A stretch of 64,000 nt of DNA, taken from the NCBI GenBank assembly GCA_038503065.1, contig JBCAMK010000016.1:248001-312000 (forward strand), given 5' to 3'. The DNA comes from Paragyromitra xinjiangensis. Its lineage: Eukaryota; Ascomycota; Pezizomycetes; Pezizales; Discinaceae. The position numbers and the translations under genes were made by a program. This document shows positions 35,072-45,662 of the stretch, one piece after another (within the stretch, counting starts at the first letter, position 1; every line of letters begins with the position of its first letter). The notes beneath the pieces were generated by a model. It made no database searches, had not been told where the DNA came from, and worked only from the letters and a program-made list of their open reading frames with translations.

Positions 35072-38001
35072 TCAGAACGTTCCATCTTCCTCTGCACCCT
35101 CAGCAACATTAGCCACCGAATCCGAGCTACCTCTCGCCCTCAGTTTCAACGGTGCCACCGAGTCTGCACTGGCTCTAGTCCTCAGAGGCGCTACGCTATC
35201 CGAGCTATTTCTCGTCCTCAGTGGAGCAACCGAATCAGAGCTCGTCCTCGCCCTTACACCTATCCCCGGTCCTCTCCCACCAGGAAAAACAGCCCCTACA
35301 ACTCCTCCCCCATCCACACTCGCAGTTTTTGAGTTCCTCAATACCCCTCTGCAGCCAGTCTCCGCCGCGTCCCTCTTCCTCGCAGCATTCCTTAGCGCCG
35401 TTACCATCCTCTCCTTATCATCCAACCGCGCCCTCAACTCCGCAATCTCCTCATCCTTCTCCTTTAGCAACATCTCTATCCCGAGATCCTGGCTAAACAT
35501 CCCAGGGATCTTATGCGGCGGACTAAACCCAAGGCTTGTCCTCGACTGACTCGACCGTCGTGCTTGCAGTAGTCTCTTCTCAAGTGTCGCGATATACCGA
35601 TTCTTATCCGCCACATCTGCCTGCAGCGCTCGAACCTGCGCACCAAGAGTGGCATTACCATCTCCGTATTCGCCGGTTGAATCATCGTCTGCTACCTCTT
35701 CGCTACCGCAGCCATTGATAGCTGTAGACACAGAGGAGACGCCAGACGAGGTCGAGAATGGTCGGGACGAGATAGGGTGAAGAGAAGTGGAGGAGCGTAT
35801 GGAAAGGGCGGACATATGGCCCGCTCCAGGGAGTAGTGAGTTACGCGCTGAATTGACACCTGAAGACTTTGACGAAAGGATCAAACGATTAAGGTGTTCG
35901 ATCCGCTCCTTAAGTGCAGTCCTCGCGAGCTGAATCTCAAGTAACTGCTCAGAGTGCTACAATTCAAATTCCAGTCAGCCACCCGAAAATAGGAGAATGC
36001 AAGGGGCACCCCGCCCAAAAATGTTTAATGAACAAAGAAAGCAAACAACCAACTCACCCTTTCAATCTCTTTCTCCTCTCTCTCGACCAAATCCTTGTGC
36101 TCCGTCTCCTCCTTCCTCTTCTGCCCATCAAGCTGTTGCCGCAACTCTGTAATCTCCATCCGATACCGTTCCAGTAACACCCGACTCCCCGCATCTACAC
36201 CAGACCCTGGAAGACTATCATCCGCCTTCTTCGCATGAGAGACGATATTATTCCGTGCTCTCGCCGCAAACTTCAGCGTATTCATCGTCTCCCCTGTATG
36301 TGTCGCATTAATCGCCGATGCGTTCGCCGGCGGTACAGCAATAGTGCAGAGAATTGAGACGAGCGAGTTTCCAGATAGTGCAGGTTGGAGTAAACGGGTA
36401 AGTTTCGAATCACGATACGGAAGATGATTACCATCTTTATCTTTTCCATTCCCCTCCTTATCAACACTCGACAGCCTCGCAATAACAGTACCAAGTGTAA
36501 GGAGTGACCTATTGATATGGGCACCTTCCTGTCGCCTCTCTTTATTCTCCGCAGCCCTTTCGGACCCCGCAAGATCTATCAACGACAATGTGCTCACACG
36601 AACACCACCAGTGATACCCGCTCGACGATTATCTACCATTGTTCCGCCTCCCGCAGTAGTCCCAGGAATCCGATCTCTCGACTCGACCACAATCTGCACC
36701 ACAGCATGGGACCTCGACGACCGCGCATTAAACTGAGTGCTTCCTGTTCGTCGCGCTAGGTCTCCTCGGGCAATCACCCGCATCAGTTGCGTCGGGGACT
36801 GTACAATCTCCTCCTTCAGCGGAGTGGCATACACGCCTCTCTTCGAGTCTTCGCGAAGCTTAATCTCCTCGCCCTTAATTTGCTGATCTAGCGGGACAAA
36901 CCCAGCACCGCCAGGTTGTGAGGCGAGTAGATCATGGATTCGCTCATTGTAGATTTCAAGGTAACTAACCCGCAGCAGGAACTCCCGATGCGGCGTCTCC
37001 CTGATGAAAGCGAAGATGTCGGTGATTGCGAGCGGTATTACACCGGGAGATGTCGTGATACCCTGCATACTAAAGGTCTTCCCTGTCCCTGTCATGCCGT
37101 ATGCAAACACTGTACCATGGTATCCCTGCATCACCCGTCGCACTAGCCGTTTCGCACACGATTCGTAGACTCGCGAGTTATTCTCGTTGGGGCCAAACAC
37201 ATTATCGAATTCGTAGATCCCACCATCTTTACCCCCATACCCAACCTTGCCTGAACGACCGTCAACCACCCACTCAGGGCTAGGTCCTCCCCCGCCGCTG
37301 TCCGGCGCGTCGGGCCGTACTCTTACAGAAACGATGACATTCCCCTTTCCTTCCAGTCCACCCTGTTCGTCGGTCCGGCCTCGCAGTTCATCGCCGCTGA
37401 TCGGACTCGCATCAATCGTTGTCGCATTCGTAGAATAGCTTCCCTGTGCGCTACTGCTCCTGCTATGTGGGGGGGACAGATATCCGCCGCCGCTCCCACC
37501 ACCACCCGTGATCGTCCCCCCGCCTGTGAACCCTGCTGCCAAATTCCCCGCCGACAGGACCTTCGCTCGTGGTGTTCGTTGGCTTGGTGAACGCTCCATC
37601 GCCTTCCCTAGTGGGCTTGTTGGCGTCAACAGGGTGTCATTCGAACCTGTCGTGAAGTCCGTGGTGCTCGGCGGTAGAGACGCTATCCTGCTTGGGTTGG
37701 TTTTTGGAGGTTGCGGGAATGATGCTATTGAGACTACCCTTCGCGGTACGGGTGTGCTGGAACGGTCGATAGGTACTGGTAATGACGGTGTTGATGGCCG
37801 TCCGCCGGGCTGTGGGATGATGGATAGTCCGCCGTTATTCTTTTTCTGGGGTGATTGCGGGAGTAGCGATACCTTGCGAAGGCTTGATACTGATGATCGT
37901 GAATGCAGGGTTGGGATAGTGGGTAGGGCGGAGTTTGGTGGCTGTGAGGCATTGAAGGAGGCCCGAGGAGGCCGAGGTAATGCTGTGGTGGTCATGGTCA
38001 T
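35072..38001 (-). CDS. kipA: Kip2/KipA-type plus-end kinesin
   Basis: Exons 38001-36058 and 35956-35072 join over a 101-nt intron (donor GTGAGT, branch GCTGAC, acceptor TTGTAG), in phase, for 942 residues. A basic, Ser/Pro-rich N-terminal extension of about 218 residues precedes the motor (NVIVSVRVRP at 221). The P-loop is GMTGTGKT (about 302-309), followed by FSMQGITTSPGVIPLAITDI, which is characteristic of Kip2/KipA. Switch I is NARSSRSH and switch II DLAGSERA; the neck-side signature LPYRDSKLTRLL is intact. A coiled coil follows (EITELRQQLDGQKRKEE, then EQLLEIQLARTALKERI), ending in a Ser-rich tail with a 12-residue tandem repeat. Kip2/KipA motors walk to microtubule plus ends, carry dynein and help set polarised growth. 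Family assignment is firm; the start uses the first of two close ATGs. Confidence 0.92.
35090..35248 (-). repeat. tandem 36-bp coding repeat in kinesin tail
   Basis: The last 58 residues of the kinesin contain a repeated 12-residue unit of the form R-x-S-S-D-S-V-A-P-L-R-T: two near-perfect copies, a third with SADSVAPLKL, and a partial fourth (RGSSDSVANV). The DNA shows the corresponding 36-bp periodicity. Confidence 0.85.
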
Positions 38002-41000
38002 GATTTTATGGACAATCTACGCTGTCTTGAAGAATGTCAGTATACATTTCCTATGGGGTTCACGGGAATGAAGGGAAGGGGAGGATGTAGTTGAGTGGAG
38101 GTTGCAAAATGAAGTACCTATTGTACTGTACACACGCCAACTAACGCAACCCGAATAAGACTCGGAAAATGCGAAGGGGAAGGAAAAAAAATATCTAACA
38201 AATCTATCGCAATGTCGTGCGCATAAGATGCGGCTCCTTGTAGATGCTTTCAAACGTGTAGATAGATGAGAAGGTCGCAAATGAGTGGGCGACGCAGCTC
38301 TCAGAAGGTTCTCGCCTTGTGCTGCTGGAGCTTTCTGTTGGGAGCGGCGAATTCCAGAAAAAACGTAGAGCCACCAGTAACTCGCGTATCGTGGACCTGA
38401 ACAGAACCCTGAGGAAGATGATCGACAAGCTGGAGCTGGAGCTGGAATTAACTTTGCACCAGTCTTTTCTATCGCCTTGTGTGGGTCGCGAGACTCTCTC
38501 ACTCTCTTGGAGGTTGAGGCGAGGGATGGGGTTGGGGCTTTTTTTTCCTGTCAACGTCCCTCTCCAACGGTCTAACGGTCCTGCGAGTAAGGGTTACCCA
38601 GGCGACAGACGACTTGTTTACTAACGGGCGCAACAGTCTCAGCGTCAGCACCGTATCGAATAAAATATCTCCTTCCCCCTTCTTCCTTCTTTCGGGACTT
38701 TCACGGGTGTATATCACCCAGCATTTAATCGCCAACTCGGATCTCGTTTTCGGGACTTTACTGGGCCAGCATAATATAACGAAACGGGGATGTACCTTGC
38801 GCACTTTCCGTCTGTGCTGCTTTACGCCGCTGTCTATCGTACAGAACGAAAATGAACGAACTCACAGCTTACTGCTGGTGCTGCTGCTGGCGAAAGACGA
38901 ATAGGAAGGAATGGAATGGATGAACCACGGGACAAAGTAAAAGACTGGATAGATGCAGATTGCAAGACACGGGAAGAAACTCGAAACAAGAAAGGAAGGG
39001 AATGGGTAGGATCACGGCTAGATGCTCTACCGAGAAACAAACGGATAACGACCTGCGATGAGGGAGGAGAGGGAGGGGTGCGGTTTGTGTGTGTGTGTGT
39101 GTGGGGATGGAGAGGGTATAGGATAGAGGAGTGACGCTTCCGCACAAGCGAAGATTTAGAAGACAGCGGGGACGGTAGACGGAGACGGGACAAGCAGGAA
39201 GAGGGGATGAGTATTAGATAGATAGGCAGTGATGATGATGATGATAGCTATGGATGATGAAGATCAAAAATAACCTGAACGTCCGGGATTCCTACTCGCT
39301 ACCACTACCGTGAGACCAGCGGATGCTGAGGAGGGGAAGTGTTGACGACGACGACGATGATGTTGATGTTGACCTGATCTTCTCTCCCCGTGTGTTTACA
39401 TCTCACGTCTTATTTCCTGTTCGTCCTTGGACCTTTCCCTCATAGGACAATTCGCAATGTTTCTGTTTCCAAGGCGAGATCCAATCACCTTCCAATGGCT
39501 CTCCATTCCATCCCATGCTGTGTGATTTCTCATCTCACCCAAACACCTCCGCCCCTTTCTCGTGAGAGCATGTGTGAAGAGGAGGAAGGGAGGGCACAGA
39601 AAAAAAGCAAAAGCATTTATTCCCAGCTCCCCATGTCCCCTTCTGCCCTTTTTTTGCTTCTTCCTACACCTACCCTCTTCCTCTTCTTCCACGTCCATGG
39701 CCCTTTCGGGCATCTCATCCCAAAACGTGGACCAGCGCCACACATCCAACCAATCGATCCTACTCCAACCATCCAACCCGGTATGTTGCGCGCTTATCCC
39801 TTATCGTAGTAGACCCGCTTCGGTTCTGCAACCTTCAGGCAGGGACTACCTGCCAGCGCCCACCCCAGAAAAAAAAGGGGACCCCTTTTCGTACTCCACT
39901 CTAATATCTGTTGCTGCACGATGAGCTTCTTTGCGCAACCTTCACAAGCTTCCCCCATCAATGCGGTCGTATGCTTCTGGACAAAACCTCCCAACTGTCG
40001 TCTCAATTCCTGCCTCGGGGCAAGACGCGAGGTTACATGTACCTCTCACCTGGCTACCGTACATACATGTACGTACACTGTCTGCCGTAGCACTGTATCT
40101 ATATCACATACATAAATTAGATAGCCCATCTCTCGCTACGGCATGTTAATCTACCACCCAAGCTCACGAGCTCCAAAAAAAAGAAAAAGGAAGGAAAGAA
40201 AAAAAGGTTCCACCATCGAAACTCCATGCTTCGCCGCAGCTTCGGTCGAAGTACCACTAATCGGGAAAGTACTACACCCGACGGCAACCCCCCTGCAACA
40301 GAAACCCTCTGTGCACCAGCCAAGCAACCAACCCAAGTAAAAAAAACCTACAAGCCGCGGCCGCGCTGCAGACGCACTGACGGTTTACCGAGGGATGCAA
40401 AGCAACGGTTGATCTATTTCCGAATCCCAACGTGCCCGTGCACGGTCTTCTAGGCTTCTTTTTTTTGAACGGTGATTTGACAAAAGTCCCGAACCCTGGC
40501 CCTCCTGGATTTTTTGTTTCAATCTCCTTTGTGGGAAAAACTGCATGTCATGTTTCAATTGGGAAAATGTTTGCACCAAGCCACCCTTCTGAATTGCGTG
40601 GGAACGGGATCTTTATTTTTGCGTAATCGTCGAGTATCCGTGGAACGGACATTCCAGATGACGATGAGGTGGAGGGCGAAACTCTCCGGGTGATCAATTC
40701 TAACTAAGGTCGAAAGAAAGACACGGCTTGATAAAGGTTGGTATCCACCATTTAGCGTGGACCAAGAACACATCCATAGATGGCAAGGGCAAAACCAGCG
40801 ATAAACTTAAAGCCACACTAACAGCAGGGAAAGGTAGATTAGACACATCAGTCCCTATCTCAATTACAAATTAACAAAAAAAACTTACACGTTTCCTTAA
40901 CACAGCCCATCACGAAGAAATTAAGCCTCGCATCCCACTCGTGTCTCGAAATATGGATCGAGTCTCTCTTCCAGGATCTGGTAATGGCTCACACTCATTT

Positions 41001-44000
41001 CTACTCACTACCATCACTACGGAGGAAACGATCTACAGAGCCTGTGTCGAGATCGTTTGGCACTCCCGTTACCAGTATTTTATCTCTATTTAGCGTTGTT
41101 TTTCCTATCTCCTGACTATATATAAGTGTTGTGCAGTGTTTCAGGTGGTGTAGATCGTTAGCATTACCATTATTTGGCTTTTGCTTTTAGTGTGGGGTTT
41201 TGTAGCAGTACTAGGTACATGTAGTAGAGGTTCGTTGTTTAAGCGTTATCGGAGAGTAGTGCGGTTGTTGGGGTGATTATTTCTGGCTTATTGTAGGCTT
41301 GGTAGCCGAGGTGGGCGGTTCTCGCGTGTGTGAGAGGCGAGTGATTGCCAGTGACTCTCGTAGGTAAGTGATTGACAAGATGTATAGATTATACTCTATC
41401 TATAGGTAGGTACATATACTTATCTATATTCGCGGTTTATGTGCTTCATTATACACTGAAAACTACTGTAGACACGGGATAAAGCAGTCCTTGTGATTCT
41501 TAGCTTGTGTAGAACACTAGTGGCTGGTGGTGAACTAGTGGGGTTGGGCATCGAGTGACTACATGTATTCTATGAGTCTTGGAGCTTGACTAAATCTCAT
41601 TGACAACCTGCGTCTTCCTCCATCCAACCCACCTCACTCCACATTATCCTGCTTCACTTCACGTTCGACCACACGTTTCAATTCAACTAAATCAAAAACC
41701 CCAGACTCACAACGAATATTCACCGCTTTTCGAAAAATGACTGATTGTGAGATAGATATTCAGCAATAGGTCAGATCAGCCAACGCAGATAAAGTTGTCA
41801 TCCCGTCTGCCTATCTAAGCATGAGATTCATATGAGGCATTCGGCTTGCCTCGAGCCTCCTAGTAGCTCATCTATTCAACTAGAGAAAGCAGCAGGACAC
41901 ATTCCGGTCAAGAGAGTTTATGAATAGTCGTTGGAACAACCAAAAGACGGTAATTCAAGACCGAGAAGGCGCCTCAACATGAACCGGTGGATGATTGATA
42001 TGTTTAAGTGGAGTAGGTTCCCATCATCTGTTGCTGTGAGTATTTTCCCTGCTATATTCAGTGCAACGGGATTCTGTTGTGGGGCGTTCTTGCTTTTGCA
42101 ACTTGATGAAGGGCTTAGGAGTGGAAGGCTGATTTCTGGTTGCAGAATTGTAGATATATTGGCTGCAGGGCGGGGGATTTTTTTGCGGTATTATCTTTCT
42201 ACTCCCCGTTTATGGCTGATATCCATCTAACCAATCGGTTTAGTCTAGCATCGATGATTGAGGCTGAAGAAAAATCTTCATTGCAACGGATCTGCTAGAG
42301 GTGGGTAATATCTCGTATAATCGGTCTATAGTCGCTTGCATTATTGAGTCACTTCCTGTTACTATGGCGGGGTAGGGTGAGGAGGTTTATCGTTACTTGT
42401 CATTTGGCTACTACAGGGTGGGTTCTGACGGATTCATTGCTAAAAAAACCAGATCGAAGTAATCTCCTGCATGTGCTTGCGTTTGTGGATATATTAGGGT
42501 GCTAGCCACAGATCCCCAGGCTGCTGGTTCATTTCTGGGGGTGGACATCCATGTTTCATAGGGCTTGATCAGGCTCTTGACACCTGTCGCTGAGACTGTC
42601 TACCGCAAATCTTCGCTTTCTCTCAATTAAATGATCACTCTTTCCTATTGCGATGCTTACCTTATCCTCATCTTTCTTAAGCCTATCTAGTATATTGTCA
42701 ACTGCACCTGCTTAAAAACTCTCTGGCACTTCGAGTACTATAAGTTAAGTCGAGCATTGTTTCGGAACACCATCTAAAGAGAAAACCGTTGGCACTCTTG
42801 TCATGAAGACCATGTTGGAGGGATAGGAAATTTTTTATACGCAGAAGAATTTTTGAGATTGCATGAATGAGCAGATCACGATAGATAGATAGATAGATAG
42901 ATATTTCATTTACGCGAGCAGATCATGAGGTTATGGTAGGATTGATCAAAACAAGATTTCCTGATTTCCTGATAGTGGTTTTCTGGGTGATGGAATCTCT
43001 AGAACCTCTGCTCATGATTTTTCTAGCATCGCACTGCCTGATGGAAAGCTCTTCGGATAAATTATTTATCTCTTTTTGGGTTTAGCTGAGGAATATACGC
43101 AATATCAGATCTAAGTATTCTAGCCTTTTGTGCTAGTGAAAGTTGTGGATACCCCTCGCCCACTTCTATACCCTGCTTGTGGATTGGGTTGCATAATGAA
43201 GGACCTATAGCGCACAGGCGTTAATCTAAAAATGTATGAATGCTGCAACCTGGTGGGATTCTTGTGGAGCCGAAACTTCCTTGGGGATTGCCCTAGAATC
43301 CGATAACGAAAGTGATTGCGGAGGACGATTTCGCGGGGTCCGAAACAGACATGTTACTTGCCATGACTCAGATTTATCTGACACGAAGGTTATTGGTTTG
43401 AAGGGTAAACTGCATTTCACCGGGTCTATTTATAGCGTATCTCTTGGTCCTCTGGAGCACTTTAATTTTTCGGCTTATTTCGCTAGAAAAATTTAAATTT
43501 CTGGGTTAGTGTTGATTCCGAGGGGATTAGTATTTGATTTTCCACTATTTTATTAAGCTGGGAAGAAAACCGTCAGTTACTTTGCCTTGGTAATACCGCC
43601 ATTTTTAATATACCAAATAGATAAATCATGTCGACTCAAATCATTGTTAGAGATATCTTGTAAGAAGTAACATAGATAGAGCACTAATAGGAGATGAGCA
43701 TCGGTTTCTGGGTTGGTATCGAGTGAGATATGGTGACGTGAATAACGAATGGTTATTTCCGCCCCAGAAGTTTATATAGACATACTCTACCTCCTATTGA
43801 ACTCAAAATCATTGACTTTGGAACATTTAGTCTACTTTTGACAAAAGCTATTTGTTAATATTTGGAGGAAATGGCTCTAATAATAGGGTAAGCTGTGACT
43901 GAGTAGACAGGGTTGCAACCTTGGTATTTCAGTTGTGTTCTGCTGGTGAAAATACTTGGGGCTTCTTTGGTTCCCTACGCCTGCAGGTTCTCCTAACTCA

Positions 44001-44071
44001 AAATGTCGTTGATTTGAGCTAGACCTCAACCTAGTTTGTGTGAGAAGGGAACTATGAACAAAAAAGAGAGA
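38002..44071. other. long non-coding region upstream of the kinesin gene
   Basis: About 6 kb with no supported gene. It includes the kinesin promoter and leader. Simple-sequence tracts occur at 39085-39101 (TG), 39226-39244 (GATGAT) and 39346-39374 (GACGAC/GATGTT), plus a GATA microsatellite near 42.9 kb. Four copies of TACATGTA lie at 40034, 40064, 41216 and 41560. Open frames here are short, overlap on both strands and show no motifs. Confidence 0.5.
42879..42903. repeat. GATA microsatellite
   Basis: About six uninterrupted copies of GATA in non-coding DNA. Confidence 0.9.
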
Positions 44072-44179
44072 CTTCCCCGGGAAGGCTTGAACTTCCAACC
44101 TCTCGATGTCTAGATCGTGAAGAAGTAACCTTCATGATTGATAACAGTCGAACGCGCTAACCAATTGCGCCACGGAGAA
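44072..44179 (-). tRNA. tRNA-Asn (anticodon GTT) with 34-nt intron
   Basis: The acceptor arm TTCTCCG pairs with CGGGGAA (one G-U). The anticodon stem TTCGA pairs with TCGAG. The loop starts CTGTTA, placing GTT at 34-36, and a 34-nt intron follows position 37 as in other nuclear tRNA genes. The T arm (GGAAG-TTCAAGC-CTTCC) is intact. A T run lies downstream. The mature sequence is identical to the copy at 44627. Confidence 0.9.
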
Positions 44180-44626
44180 CTATATCTTAGCCTGGCCTGG
44201 AAGGCATGAGATTTGTGAGTTAAGTTTGATAACTGCCTTGGGATGCCGCTTAATTTTGGTGAGTGGGATCATGAGACTTTGCCGCATTTTTCATCGGCTT
44301 TTGAGGCCTCGAATGGGGAATTTATGATGTGATTATATGATTTTAATTGGAGTGATTGCTCTCTGTCCCTTTTTGTATATAGATCATTTGTTGAACCACA
44401 TACATGTAGTTGAGCTTGCTGTTTTTATACACCGGGTTGCCCGGCTTTCTTCTTCGTTTGGTTTTTGGTGGGGTTGGTGGTTCAGTATTTTATAATTTGG
44501 GAATTGGCCGAGTTTTAATTTGCTGGACAGGGGTTATCTGTTATGATGTAGTGTTATATTGGAGGTTAGTTGAGCCATGGATGCCCCAGTCAGTCCAGGA
44601 GTGTTTTTGATTAGGCTAAAGCACAG
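44180..44626. other. spacer between divergent tRNA-Asn genes
   Basis: This 447-bp spacer has no supported gene; one TACATGTA palindrome is at 44401. The sequences just upstream of both tRNA 5' ends share AGGCTAA and AGTTCTCCG, so the duplication includes a little upstream flank. Confidence 0.5.
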
Positions 44627-44734
44627 TTCTCCGTGGCGCAATTGGTTAGCGCGTTCGACTGTTATTGATCGTGAAGGTCACTTCTTCATGATCTAGACAT
44701 CGAGAGGTTGGAAGTTCAAGCCTTCCCGGGGAAG
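44627..44734 (+). tRNA. tRNA-Asn (anticodon GTT) with 34-nt intron
   Basis: This copy has the same mature sequence as the gene at 44072-44179, in the opposite orientation. The intron is 665-698 of the 44-kb block (44665-44698), directly after base 37. It differs from the other copy at five positions, all transitions. A CTTTT stop signal lies downstream at about 44741. Confidence 0.9.
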
Positions 44735-45662
44735 TCTTCTTTTGAGTATTTTTGTTATTTTTACGTGCAAGGTTACTTGTACGCCAAGTATCTAGAAATT
44801 GTGAGTAGGCAGGCTTTGTATAAACAGGAAGCGCTGCTGTGAACTTAGGCGGGACAATTGGTAATCTTCGAGTGCGGGTTATAGATATGGACTGTGTGTA
44901 GAATAGCGACGTTGTATCCCCTTTCACCTTCACAAACGTATTAACTAGGCAAAGTAAATCCCCAGTCTTAGCCCCCCTAGAAGGTGAGGTGTATTTCCAG
45001 CTTTTTCTTGGGAAACAGCTTGATGACTCTTATATCACCGTCTTTGGATTTAACGTGAAGCACACGCTGACAGGTTCATCGTTTACAGATTATGGTTTGA
45101 CTATCACCGCGCTGCCAAGGGTTGTGGCCTGGTAAATTGGGGGTTTGCGCAAATCGCCAATGTCATGGTCAAAATTGACAATTTTATTCTGTGCAAGGCT
45201 GAGACTCTTGCGGTCCTTGTAATTAGCGCTTTTTTGTATTGGAGGCTTGACCATCGCCCCGGGTCATGATCATGCCTACTAAACCTAATATAGACTTGCT
45301 TCCCTTCTCCGGGAGTACTTGACGAAGGCCCGTGTTTCTGTTGGCTGCTGGGTATGGAGAGCTCGAAATGTTGTTCTTAGGTGAGCGCAAAAATTGAGAA
45401 GAACGGTGCTAGGGGGATAGCAAGGCAACGGCTTGCTCCGAGTAGGGCATATGTGGATTCAGTGTCAAAGTATTTGGTGGCTTGAGTGGGGGGGCCTATT
45501 GGGAAGATTGAGAGGTGTTTGATCCGTTTTGGAGTTTCTAGCTTTTTTGTGATGAGTTTGGGTTGATTATGGCGGATCACTGATTTCTGGTTTTTGGTAT
45601 TTTGAATAATCCTAGGGTCTAGGGGACAAGCTGCTTAGATCACGTTTTTTGTATGTATACTC
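44735..45662. other. intergenic, no gene seen
   Basis: About 930 bp between the tRNA-Asn copy and the 3' end of the GH95 relic; no feature supported. Confidence 0.45.

Noticed and set aside
37508..38071. Forward frame of 187 codons
   Set aside because: It is the antisense shadow of the kinesin N-terminal extension.
38017..38554. Two overlapping minus-strand open frames (161 and 116 codons) upstream of the kinesin
   Set aside because: They overlap each other in different frames, have no motifs, and lie where the kinesin leader is expected.
43226..43496. Overlapping open frames on both strands
   Set aside because: Neither strand shows a motif or splice signals that would extend it; lengths are within chance.
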